Below are positions 1 to 9,220 of a stretch of 64,000 nt of DNA, piece after piece (positions within the stretch are counted from its first letter, which is position 1; the number at the start of each line of letters is the position of its first letter). This stretch comes from Marinomonas rhodophyticola (GTDB lineage: Bacteria > Pseudomonadota > Gammaproteobacteria > Pseudomonadales > Marinomonadaceae). The DNA lies in contig NZ_JAPEUL010000012.1 of assembly GCF_026113935.1 (NCBI RefSeq), positions 372,001 to 436,000 of the forward strand, given 5' to 3'. The notes under the pieces are model-generated. The model searched no databases. It saw only the letters and a list, made by a program, of their open reading frames with translations, and was not told where the DNA came from. Position numbers and translations under genes: made by a program.

Positions 1-535
1 TTTTGATCGATCCAGCAATTTAACGCTAACCAGCCATCTTCTTTGATGTTCTTCGCACAATTTTCAATGAAGCTTGTTTGGAGGACAGCACAATCCATTC
101 CTTCGGTGTTATAGAGATCGGTCATTAATACATCGACTTTTTTAGGCAGGCCATCCGCTATGTAATCAATGGCGTTAGCCACTTCTAGATTAATGCGTTT
201 GCCTCTGGGGAGTTTGAAATACATCTCGGCCGCATCCATGACTTCTTGACGCAGCTCAACCGCGGTGATGTGAATAGCGGGAACGGTATGATAAAGCGCA
301 TTCAGTAAGGTTCCCCCCCCAGCCCCAATATACAGACGCGTTTGGGTTCGCAGAATAAGAGTGGCAATATCATGGCTTGGGTATATTCATGCTGTAAAAT
401 ATGCGGAGTAGAAAGACGAATACGGCTTTGCTCATCACCATCAGCAAATGACAAAATGCGATATTGACCATCATCAAAAATGCGAATAGGGCCAAGTTCA
501 TCGGCGCTGTCATGTAGTAAGTGTTGGTGACTCAT
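1..535 (-). CDS. Spermidine synthase-like protein, partial (3' end outside window), frameshifted
   Basis: The product has the Rossmann-type fold of the aminopropyltransferase/methyltransferase group. The first 75 residues lead into a glycine-rich nucleotide-binding loop (LGLGGGT), then an acidic strand end (AVELRQEV) and a TDLYN motif like the catalytic Asp loop of spermidine synthases. The frame is lost in the run of eight C at 313-320; one extra base there restores GLGGGTLLNAL and an open frame to the window edge, so a miscalled homopolymer is likely. The N-terminus is short compared with true SpeE, so the substrate could differ. It lies downstream of ydiJ on the same strand, but a terminator separates them. 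Its own start is ATG at 533-535. Confidence 0.7.
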
Positions 536-577
536 GTTGTCCCTTTTTTAAATATCATCGTTGCGTAGATTTCTTAT

Positions 578-607
578 AAAAAAATAAGGCTCGGGGTGCT
601 GAGCCTT
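578..607 (-). terminator. Rho-independent terminator after ydiJ
   Basis: On the minus strand a 7-bp stem (AAGGCTC / GAGCCTT) with an 8-nt loop is followed by A and then a run of T. It sits directly after the ydiJ stop codon and before the spermidine synthase-like gene. Confidence 0.8.
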
Positions 608-626
608 AGAAGATCATTAATACTGA

Positions 627-3600
627 CTATTTGCTCACCGTTGCGTCTCTTAGGTGTTTCAAAAGTGCCTGCACAGGATGCGGTATTTCAACATCGTCAA
701 AGCGTTTTGCTTGGCTTCTGCAAGAATAGCCTGTTGCTACGAGCCTTCCGAGCAGCCCTTGGTCGGTGACTTTATCCTTCCATGACAAGTCATAAATGGT
801 TTTAGACGTCTCTTTATTGGCGGTTTCATGACCATAAGTTCCTGCCATGCCGCAACAACCGACATTTTCGACTTTTAGTTCAAGCCCTAAAATACGATAG
901 ATTTTTTGCCAATCTTGGATTGACGCTGCTGCGTTGGTTTTTTCGGTGCAGTGGGTCATTAGGTGGTAAGTTGCATTATCGCACACCAAAGGTTGTTTAA
1001 TCAGATGGTCGCTTTTTTCATCAACCATTCCTGCATCAACTGGATATTTGGAATCTGCCGACTGTCTCCAAAGGCTTTTGTGTATTCCGCTCGGTAGGTC
1101 AGCGTCATAGAAGGGTCAATGCCAATAAAGGGTAAACCATAGAAGGCCAAACTTTGCAGCATGTCTAAATTTTTACGTGCTGTGCGCTGAAAGGCTTTCA
1201 TAAAGCCATGCACATGCAAGGGTTTACCATTAGGCATGTAAGGCGCCAGATAAGCCTGAAAGCCTAGACGACTCAGTGTTTCCATAGTGTCTAATACCAG
1301 CTCGGTTTCAAAATAACTGGTAAACGCATCTTGTACGACAATGACAGCGCGAGAACGGTCTCTCGGACTTAAGGCTTCAATAGAGAGTGGTGTGGCCAGG
1401 CGAATGCCACGGCGTGACATTTCTTTTTTTAGATTGAGCTTGCTCAGTTTAGGGTTGTCTGACAAACCAATGTACTTGCTGCTGAAATGATTCACCCAGC
1501 TGCGGCTAACTAACCAGTTATAAGGTTGCGGAAAGATCGCCATCATTGGTATCACAAACTCTAATGAGCCAATCAGATAATCTTTGGTAGGGCGAAGGTA
1601 GCGGCTATAGTAGAGTTCTAAGAACTTTGCTCTGAACTCTGGGACATCGACTTTAATTGGACATTGACCAACACAAGACTTACACGCCAGGCAGCCCATC
1701 ATTGATTCATGAACCTCGTTGGAAAAGTCATAATCACCACGACGCTTTGCTAGCGTGTTTTTCAATCTGGGTAAGAAGCTAAGTAAAAAACGGCGGTCTT
1801 TCGCGTCTTTGCTGGCTTGGACAGTATCAACGCCTTGCTGACTCATGCCTCGCAGCCATTCGCGCATTAAAGAGGCGCGACCTTTGGGCGAGTGGCGACG
1901 ATCTCGCGTACCTTTCCAAGAAGGACACATGGCATCATTTGGGTCGAAGTTGTAGCAAGCTCCGTTACCGTTGCAATACATGCCTTCTTGAAATTGATCG
2001 CGGTTTTTAAGGGGGATTTGGCGATCAAATTGACCTCGTAGTGGGACAGCATCGATTTTTAATAAGTCAGCACCCAGTTCAAAGGGGGTGGCTATCTTGC
2101 CGGGTTTAATTGGTTTCTTGGGTCGAAAGCGCCTTTAACTTGTTGAATGCTTGGATAAAGCTCCCCAAAAAAAGCTGGGGCATATTCAGAGCGAACCCCT
2201 TTGCCATGTTCCCCCCACAGTAGACCATTATACTTTTGCGTAAGAGCAACCACTTTGTCGGTGATGGCACGGATCTTTTTTTCTTGGGACTTTTCTTTCA
2301 GATCAAGCGCTGGACGAACGTGCAGTACGCCCGCATCGACGTGACCAAACATGCCATATTGTACTTTGTAGCTGTCTAATACTTCGCGGAATTCCATAAT
2401 AAAGTCAGCCAAATTTTCTGGCGGAACGGCGGTATCCTCAACAAATGGAATCGGTCGTTTTTCTCCCTTGGCGTTACCTAATAACCCCACCGATTTTTTT
2501 CGCATTGCCCAAAGTTTGTTAACGCAGTCGTGCCCCATGGCAATGGTATAGCCTAAGGTGCTGCTGTCTCCCTGCTTGGCTAAATTATCCAGCTTATCGG
2601 TGAGGATTTTAATTTTATCGGCAACCTCTTTTTCATCGTTACCTGTGTACTCAACGAGATTAATGCCTTGAATGTTCTCTCCTGGGTTTTCCAGGAAAAA
2701 CTCAGACACTGAATTCCAGATAATATCGCCTTTGGCAAGACCGAGTACTTTTGAGTCGACGGTTTCGATTGAAGTAGGCTTGGTGGCGAGTAACTCACGC
2801 GCATGGCGCAGCGAACCTTCGAAACTATCGTAGCGAATATTGACTAACGCCGCATAGGTCGGAATAGGTAGGAGGTTTACTTTGGCTTCAACAATAAAAC
2901 CTAATGTACCTTCTGATCCACAGAGTACTGAGTTCATATTGAATCGACCGTCTTCGGTGCGAATGTGAGCTAAGTCATAGCCTGTCAAACACCGGTTTAG
3001 TGCTGGGAAAGTATCTTTGATCTGTTGCGCTTTGCTTTTCTGAATACTATCGACAATACGGTGGGCATGGGCGGAATAGTCACTGCCGCTTTGGATTTCA
3101 GCCAGTGTTTCGTCATCAATAGGCGCGGATTCTAATAGATGACCATCTAGTAACACCGTTTTAAGGGAAAGAACATGATCACGCGTTTTGCCATACATTA
3201 CCGAACCTTGACCGCTGGCGTCGGTGTTGATCATGCCGCCAATGGTGGCACGATTGCTGGTAGATAGCTCCGGAGCGAAGAATAAACCATGGGGTTGAAT
3301 CGCTTTGTTCAGCTGATCTTTTACCACACCCGCTTCCACACGAGTCCAACCTTCTTCGGCATTAATTTCCAAAATTCGATTCATGTGCTTGGATAAGTCT
3401 ACGATCAAACCATCGGTTAGAGACTGGCCGTTGGTGCCCGTACCGCCGCCTCTTGGACTGAGTACAATGTCGTTAAATTCTTCTTGGTTAGATAGTTTGA
3501 CAAGCAACTGAATGTCTAGAATATTTTGGGGGTAAATAACCCCTTGAGGCAGTATTTGATAAATAGAGTTATCGGTAGAAAGGACCACTCGGTTGGCGTA

Positions 3601-3702
3601 ATCAGGCTGAGTATCTCCTGAGAATCCTGAAGCGTTCAGGCGTTCGATAAAAGAAAGGTACTTAGTTTGAACGGGCGACACGTCAGAAAGCTTTGGAATC
3701 AT
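627..3702 (-). CDS. ydiJ: YdiJ-type FAD-linked 2-hydroxyacid dehydrogenase with Fe-S/CCG module, frameshifted
   Basis: The joined product is about 1,020 residues, matching E. coli YdiJ (about 1,018). The N-terminal half is an FAD-binding-4 / FAD-oxidase C module; the PP-binding loop reads SPRGGGTGTNGQS. The C-terminal half has a ferredoxin-type cluster site (CLACKSCVGQCP) and a CCG-type motif (VGCCGMAG). The family oxidises D-2-hydroxyacids such as D-2-hydroxyglutarate or D-lactate and passes electrons through Fe-S centres; the exact substrate here is not readable. Frame changes fall near 2097-2101 (after FDPRNQLNP) and near 1014-1022; the three open pieces join without loss of family sequence, so sequencing errors are likely. 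The start is ATG 3702 behind GGAG. A terminator follows at 578-607. Confidence 0.88.
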
Positions 3703-3763
3703 GTTTCATCTCCACAAATGATGAGTGCGCCGATTTTAACAAAGAAATAGAAGAGGTAGTGAT

Positions 3764-3802
3764 ATTTATCTGATGAAAAACAGCGATTTCCACCAGATAA
3801 AT
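3764..3802. repeat. 9-bp inverted repeat between mltC and ydiJ
   Basis: ATTTATCTG at 3764-3772 is repeated in inverted orientation (CAGATAAAT) at 3794-3802, with a 21-nt loop. It lies downstream of mltC and upstream of ydiJ. There is no clean T tract, so it could be a weak mltC terminator or an operator for ydiJ. Confidence 0.35.
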
Positions 3803-3812
3803 CGAGTTTGTG

Positions 3813-4993
3813 TTATTCGTAGGTCGCTTTGGCTTTAGTGACCTTTTCAAGGTATTTTTGCGATTCTGTTCTGGGGTGGTTGTACCTAAGCTTTCTATAC
3901 ACTTCTTTGGTCGAGGTCTGATTTATTTTCTGCACAGCTCTGTTTCTATCTACATCAAAGGTTTTCAAAACATTGCCGGTTCCTCCGTTATAGGCTGAAA
4001 TAATGGAGTATTCTTGGCTTGTTTTATTCGTTACGTTAGCCAAATAGCGCGTTTGTAGCAGATACAGATAAGCACTGCCAATGTCTATGTTATTTTCGGG
4101 CGAGAACAAGACGGCTTTTGTTGGCTGTCCTGCTCTTTTTTTGACTAGGCTGTATACATCTTTTCCTGCCGTGGAAGGGACCACTTGCATTAACCCATAT
4201 GCATTAGCTGGACTAACCGCGTAGGGATTGAAAGAGCTTTCTGTTTCAATAATGCCATAGATAAGAGCGGGAGATAAGTGATAGCGATTGGCTGCAGCGA
4301 TCACATATTGACTGTACTTTTCCTGACGAAGATGTTGATGTTGTTGAACCAGTTTAAATTCTACGGCATAAACTGTTTTGCCATTGGCTTGTGTTTTTTG
4401 TAATTGATTAGTAACCAAATAAGTTGAATAGCGTTGTGCACGCCAAGGGTATCTTACTAATTCCCCATCATGGTCCATGACTTGTGGGTATAAAAAGGGA
4501 CGCCATCAACATTCGGTGCTGAGCTGGAGAAAATGTCGGTTTTGCTCGGATCGGAGGTTGTCAGTAACGTGGTAGTAATCGCGTTTGTTAATGCGTCAAG
4601 GGGGGCGCTAGTGGCTAACGTCTCGACACGGACAAGACCTTTTTCAAAATCGACGATGGTTCTTGCTTGATAATCGTTAGTATATTTAACGTATTTTTTC
4701 TTATCAGGCAGTTCGCTGTTTCCTTTGCCCCATCGCTTATTTACCTGTTCATCCAGTTCTTTATATAAGGCTTGAATTGCTTTTATGTCCGCTCTAATCA
4801 AGTCCCGACTTGTTTTAGCTTGCTGAGCAATCGCTTTGATGTCGTCGATGTCCTCTGCGTTTTTTATTTGTTCAGACAGTTTTTTAACTGAAGTGACAGA
4901 GTCAAACGAGGCGAGGGATTCGCAACCGCTCAATGTTAGCAAAATGAGGCTAATCCATAGCATTGAGTAGGGTGAGATCGTTCTCTTGGACAT
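3813..4993 (-). CDS. mltC: Membrane-bound lytic murein transglycosylase C, frameshifted
   Basis: The product is a lipoprotein that cleaves peptidoglycan glycan strands to 1,6-anhydromuropeptides at the outer membrane. A signal peptide ends in a lipobox (LTLSGC, Cys about residue 24). The first 180 residues match the MltC N-terminal domain. The C-terminal half is a lysozyme-like SLT domain with the catalytic Glu in IIETESSFNPYAVS, the GLMQVVPSTAG motif and the AYNGG motif. The frame is lost at the five-A run at 4492-4496; one more base joins PFLYP to QVMDHDGE. Joined length is about 393 residues, somewhat longer than E. coli MltC (359). A sequencing error is the simplest explanation. Confidence 0.85.
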
Positions 4994-5162
4994 TAATGAT
5001 TACTCATACAAATAAACGGCGTAATATTTTGTCGGAAAATTATATCAGAACAGTCGTTTGAGGGGGAAATCGACTTGGTAGTATGAACATATAGAGCCGA
5101 TAGGCTCACTGGGGCGTTTATGGATATGTTATTGTGTGCTGTTTTTTTCGATGGATTCAGTT

Positions 5163-6101
5163 ATGTCGTATCTTTGCCCAATTGATTTGTCTTTGTTGGG
5201 GTCGCATCTTGCAGATGGTGATTACAGGTTTGATGTTTATCGTGGCGATCTTGAGCATGCTCAGGCACCGGGTAATAAATGGCATAAACTTCAACACCAT
5301 TTGAGTGCTGCAGCTCAACAAAACGCAGATGCTATCGCCACGTTTGGTGGCCCTTTTTCAAATCACTTGCATGCGTTTGCGAAAACACTGAAGAATCGGC
5401 CGTTTGAGGCTGTTGCTGTCGTGAGAGGAGAGTTACACCCGCAATTAACACCCACTTTACAAGATATGGTCGACGATGGGGTGAATTTGTGGCCCTCTTC
5501 TCGTTCAGACTATCGATTAGGAACGTCTTCCGGTGTGGCGGACGCAATCAACCTGTATTATAGAAATGTTTATTGGATACCTGAGGGCGGTGGCGGAATT
5601 CTTGGGGCACGAGGGTGTCTCGATTGGGCCGAAAAAATTCGTCGCTTGGCTGGTGATTATGATGCGTGGGTCGTGTCAGCAGGGACGGGGACAACTGCTG
5701 CAGGTTTCTTATCTCATGATAAAACACCTGATTTGCATGTATTTAGCGCTCTAAAAGGTGCTCAAGCGCAAAGGCAGCACATTATTGAGCAAGCTCATTT
5801 GCTTGCAAATAAACGTGTGTCGCAAAAGTATCTTGCAAAAAAGCTGTTTTTTCACGCAAACTGCCATGAAGGTGGTTATGCCAAACATAGCCAGACATTG
5901 GTGCGTTTCATGCATGAGTTTGCAAAGGACAATCCAAGTTGCTTCTTAGACCCCGTTTATACCTGTAAAAGCATGTTTGCAGTAATAAGCGCCATGAAAG
6001 CTGGGACTTGGCCATATCGTCGTACATTATTTATTCATACGGGAGGTTTGCAGGGATGGCGAGGCTTTTCATCAGACAGTAATCCTTTTGTGGTTTCTTA
6101 A
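5163..6101 (+). CDS. PLP-dependent ACC deaminase / D-cysteine desulfhydrase family protein
   Basis: The protein belongs to the fold-type II PLP enzymes that include 1-aminocyclopropane-1-carboxylate deaminase and D-cysteine desulfhydrase. The PLP-lysine motif is near the N-terminus (PGNKWHKLQHHL), followed by a substrate-loop motif (TFGGPFSNHLHAFA) and a glycine-rich phosphate loop (VSAGTGTTAAGFL). The length of about 312 residues is normal. The reading frame is open from GTG 5136, but ATG 5163 gives the family N-terminus and has GGA six bases upstream. Actual ACC deaminase activity cannot be claimed: many marine bacterial members are uncharacterised. It stands alone between mltC and nadK. 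Confidence 0.75.
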   Translation: MSYLCPIDLSLLGSHLADGDYRFDVYRGDLEHAQAPGNKWHKLQHHLSAAAQQNADAIATFGGPFSNHLHAFAKTLKNRPFEAVAVVRGELHPQLTPTLQDMVDDGVNLWPSSRSDYRLGTSSGVADAINLYYRNVYWIPEGGGGILGARGCLDWAEKIRRLAGDYDAWVVSAGTGTTAAGFLSHDKTPDLHVFSALKGAQAQRQHIIEQAHLLANKRVSQKYLAKKLFFHANCHEGGYAKHSQTLVRFMHEFAKDNPSCFLDPVYTCKSMFAVISAMKAGTWPYRRTLFIHTGGLQGWRGFSSDSNPFVVS

Positions 6102-6231
6102 CGAGATGGCGAGAATAGGCTGCTTCATGTTAAAGTTATGCTACTTATGTAAAACCCAGATAAATAAAATAGCGTTACACAATACCAATGGGTTGCTTTG
6201 CTTACATCGACAGACGGGAAGAGAATGACAC

Positions 6232-7113
6232 ATGAGTCTTTTTAGACGTGTTGGTATTATTGCTCGGTTAGACAAACCTCAGATTCTTGATACGGTCAAG
6301 AAGCTGATGGAGTACCTTCAAGAAAAAAACATTGCGCCAGTGCTTGAGGATCAATTGGCGACCATGATGCCGGGCGTGAAAGTCGCATCCTCGGCTCTAA
6401 AAGAATTAGGCGATCACTGTGACATGGTTATGGTGGTTGGCGGTGACGGCAGTTTTCTTGGCGCTGCTCGAGCCATTTGTAATTATGATATTCCAGTATT
6501 AGGGATCAACCGAGGGACGTTGGGTTTTTTAACGGACATCTCACCTCACAACTTACAAGAAGAATTGGATCCTATTTTTCGCGGTGAATACCATGAAGAA
6601 AAACGCTTTATGATCGAAGCCAAGATTAAGCGCCAGAATCGTCCTAGCGGTGAAGGCATTGCCTTGAACGATTTGGTTCTTCATCCAGGTAAATCCGCTC
6701 GAATGATTCGCTTTGATCTTTTTATTGATGATCAATTTGTGATGAACCAAAAGTCCGATGGTTTAATTGTAGCAACTCCGACAGGGTCAACCGCTTATGC
6801 TTTATCGGCTGGTGGTCCTATTATGCTGCCAAAGTTGGATGCCTTAGTCTTGGTGCCAATGCATCCTCATACCTTGAGTAATCGTCCTATCGTGATTGAT
6901 GCTAATGCGCGAATCCGCATTGTTGTATGTGAATCCAACTTAACGTATCCAAGTGTGAGTTGTGATGGCCAGCTAAATATTACAGCGGCACCAGGCGATG
7001 AAATCCATATCACTAAAAAAACAGGGGGTATACGTTTAATACACCCTAAAAACCACGATTTTTATAACGTATGCCGTGATAAGTTGGGTTGGCAATCCAG
7101 CTATCGACCGTAA
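6232..7113 (+). CDS. nadK: NAD kinase
   Basis: This enzyme phosphorylates NAD to NADP using ATP in the cytosol and is essential in most bacteria. The 293-residue product has the usual length. It shows the GGDGSFLGAAR motif (catalytic Asp in GGDG), NRGTLGFLTD, and the C-terminal NAD-binding run DGLIVATPTGSTAY. ATG 6232 is preceded by GGGAAGAG. It starts a run of same-strand genes (glpG, yeaC, DUF2797, pepN) whose order is shared with Pseudomonas. No frame errors are seen. Confidence 0.96.
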   Translation: MSLFRRVGIIARLDKPQILDTVKKLMEYLQEKNIAPVLEDQLATMMPGVKVASSALKELGDHCDMVMVVGGDGSFLGAARAICNYDIPVLGINRGTLGFLTDISPHNLQEELDPIFRGEYHEEKRFMIEAKIKRQNRPSGEGIALNDLVLHPGKSARMIRFDLFIDDQFVMNQKSDGLIVATPTGSTAYALSAGGPIMLPKLDALVLVPMHPHTLSNRPIVIDANARIRIVVCESNLTYPSVSCDGQLNITAAPGDEIHITKKTGGIRLIHPKNHDFYNVCRDKLGWQSSYRP

Positions 7114-7176
7114 AGTACATTTGGTTATAGTGTTGTATCTTATTATTTTACAAAGAGAATCATTTTTAGAAATTTT

Positions 7177-8046
7177 ATGTATTTTGTTTATCAGTTCGAA
7201 GAAACAGAAGACCCTTCAGGCTTAACCAAAGCGTTGTGGCAACACAAAGTAGCGCATCAAATTGTTTCTACACAACAGCATGATGAGTTGTGGATATTGG
7301 ATCAAAGTCAATTGCCAACGGTTGAGCAATTGATAAACATTTGGAAAGACGACCCTTCCTTGTTACAGCAGGCAAAACCCGCTGTCATTGCTAGAGAATT
7401 GTCTAAGAGTGGATTCTTTTCTCAGCTTAAAATGGCCCCGATCACCAGCTTGCTATTATTATTGACCTTGTTGGTGGCGGTTGCTACTCAACTTGGTGGA
7501 GACCTTAAAACAGTTTCTTACTTGTCCATTAGCCCATTTGATATAAAAAATGGGCATATTTATTTTTATACCTCGGCTGAGGTTTTTGCTAGAGGTGAGT
7601 ATTGGCGATTTTTTACACCGGCATTACTGCATTTTAGTGTGCTTCATATTGTATTCAATACGCTATGGGTATGGGACATCGGCAGAAAACTTGAGCGTCT
7701 ACTAGGACCGGTAGTGTGGAGTTTGGGTGTTATTGTTATCGCGGTGCTGAGCAATCTTGTGCAATATCAAATCAGCAAATACCCCTTATTTGGCGGTTTA
7801 TCTGGTGTCGTTTATGGTCTCATCGGCTTTGCTTGGCTACTACCACTGCTTAGTAAGAGGTGGCCTACGATTATTAGTAAACAACTCATGATTTTTTTTA
7901 CCGTTTGGCTAGCGATAGGCTATACCCCTTTTCCAGAGATGATAGGTCTCGGTAGTATTGCGAATACGGCACATACTATAGGCTTACTATCAGGATTGGG
8001 TCTTAGTGTAATCTATTGGTTAGCGACCAAATACCGCCGTAATTGA
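7177..8046 (+). CDS. glpG: Rhomboid intramembrane serine protease GlpG
   Basis: The protein has a cytosolic N-terminal domain of about 85 residues and then six predicted membrane helices. Rhomboid motifs are complete: the oxyanion-side HxxxN (HIVFN), the catalytic Ser in GLSGVVYG, and the catalytic His in the last helix (TAHTIGLLSG). It cleaves single-pass membrane proteins within or near the bilayer. At 289 residues it is close to E. coli GlpG (276). There is no strong ribosome-binding site in front of ATG 7177, so translation may be weak. Confidence 0.9.
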   Translation: MYFVYQFEETEDPSGLTKALWQHKVAHQIVSTQQHDELWILDQSQLPTVEQLINIWKDDPSLLQQAKPAVIARELSKSGFFSQLKMAPITSLLLLLTLLVAVATQLGGDLKTVSYLSISPFDIKNGHIYFYTSAEVFARGEYWRFFTPALLHFSVLHIVFNTLWVWDIGRKLERLLGPVVWSLGVIVIAVLSNLVQYQISKYPLFGGLSGVVYGLIGFAWLLPLLSKRWPTIISKQLMIFFTVWLAIGYTPFPEMIGLGSIANTAHTIGLLSGLGLSVIYWLATKYRRN

Positions 8047-8104
8047 TTAGTATATTTCACTTTATATTTACTATTAGCCTGCCTAGGCGCAGGGAGATCC
8101 GAAA

Positions 8105-8386
8105 ATGAATTTTAAAGAAATGATCGACAATATGTCGCCTGAAGTTTATGTCAGATTAAAGCAAGCGGTAGAGCTTGGAAAATGGCCAAATGGTGTGAGA
8201 CTGACTCCAGAACAAACAGAGTTATGTTTGCAAGCTGTTATTACTTATGACTACAGTAATAAAGAAGAAAAAGATCGTGTTGGTTACATTGATACCACAG
8301 GTCATAAAAATATAGGCAAAAAAGCCCCTGCTAAAGAGCAAGATACCATCAAATGGGTTGGCGATGGCCCTGAGGGGCAAGCTTAA
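8105..8386 (+). CDS. yeaC: YeaC family protein (DUF1315)
   Basis: This small soluble protein of 93 residues matches the DUF1315/YeaC family through its opening (MNFKEMIDNMSPEVYVRLKQ shape), the LTPEQ motif and the basic, disordered C-terminal tail. Its function is unknown. It has a clear GGGAGA ribosome-binding site before ATG 8105. Its stop codon overlaps the start of the DUF2797 gene (TAATG), which implies translational coupling. Confidence 0.85.
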   Translation: MNFKEMIDNMSPEVYVRLKQAVELGKWPNGVRLTPEQTELCLQAVITYDYSNKEEKDRVGYIDTTGHKNIGKKAPAKEQDTIKWVGDGPEGQA

Positions 8387-9210
8387 TGTTACAGGGTAAC
8401 CTTAAGAAGATGTCAACTGAGGTTCGTGATGGTCAAGTTTATTATCATTTAGACTTGGGTGATGACCGCGTATTCGTCAATGATTTGTTGGGTAAAAAAG
8501 TGAGCTTGCACATTGATGGAACCATTCATTGTGTTAATTGTGGCAAAGTCACTAAAAAATCCTTTAGCCAAGGCTTTTGCTTTAATTGTTTTCGCAAATT
8601 AGCTGCGTGTGATACCTGTATCATGAGTCCAGAAAAATGCCATTTTCATTTAGGTACTTGCCGTGAACCGGAATGGGCAGAGCAATATTGCATGCAGAGT
8701 CATTATGTTTATCTGGCTAACTCGTCCGCGTTGAAAGTGGGGATTACCCGTGGCGATCAATTGCCAACGCGTTGGATCGATCAAGGAGCAACGCAAGCGA
8801 GGGCTTTGTTTCGAGTTCAAAATCGCAGAATGTCAGGTTTGGTTGAAACCTTATTTAAAACCCAAGTAGCGGATAAAACTAATTGGCGAAATATGCTCAA
8901 AGGATCATCGGTCGAGATGGATCTTGAGCAAGAGCAAGAACGCCTTATTGATCGAGTGTATGAAGGCTTAGACTCTTTGCAACATGAATTCGGATTGCAG
9001 TCTATCACCGATTTGTCAGACGAAAACGAAACCCATGAATTTGCTTACCCCGTTTTAGAATATCCCACCAAAATCACCAGCCTTAATGCAGAAAAAAAAC
9101 CTATCATTGAAGGCACCTTGATGGGCATTAAAGGCCAATATTGGATGCTTGATACCGGTGTGATCAATATTCGTAAATATACTGGTTATCAAGCGACATT
9201 GAATTTTTAG
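8386..9210 (+). CDS. DUF2797 zinc-binding protein with GIY-YIG-like motifs
   Basis: The 274-residue product matches the DUF2797 family. Residues 45-100 hold several Cys pairs typical of structural zinc (CVNCGK, CFNC, CDTC, and a later Cys/His cluster). Then comes YVYLANSSALKVGITR, which resembles the first strands of GIY-YIG nuclease-like domains, followed by an Arg and by a conserved-looking Glu in SGLVETLFK. The family has no established function. The gene is translationally coupled to yeaC and lies 10 bp before pepN, so the three probably form an operon. The nuclease-like reading is inference. Confidence 0.75.
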   Translation: MLQGNLKKMSTEVRDGQVYYHLDLGDDRVFVNDLLGKKVSLHIDGTIHCVNCGKVTKKSFSQGFCFNCFRKLAACDTCIMSPEKCHFHLGTCREPEWAEQYCMQSHYVYLANSSALKVGITRGDQLPTRWIDQGATQARALFRVQNRRMSGLVETLFKTQVADKTNWRNMLKGSSVEMDLEQEQERLIDRVYEGLDSLQHEFGLQSITDLSDENETHEFAYPVLEYPTKITSLNAEKKPIIEGTLMGIKGQYWMLDTGVINIRKYTGYQATLNF

Positions 9211-9220
9211 GAGAGAGCAC

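Noticed and set aside
313-320. Run of eight C that breaks the spermidine synthase-like frame, as in phase-variable genes
   Set aside because: The window has about twenty similar breaks, many in short runs in essential genes, so a miscalled base is far more likely than phase variation.
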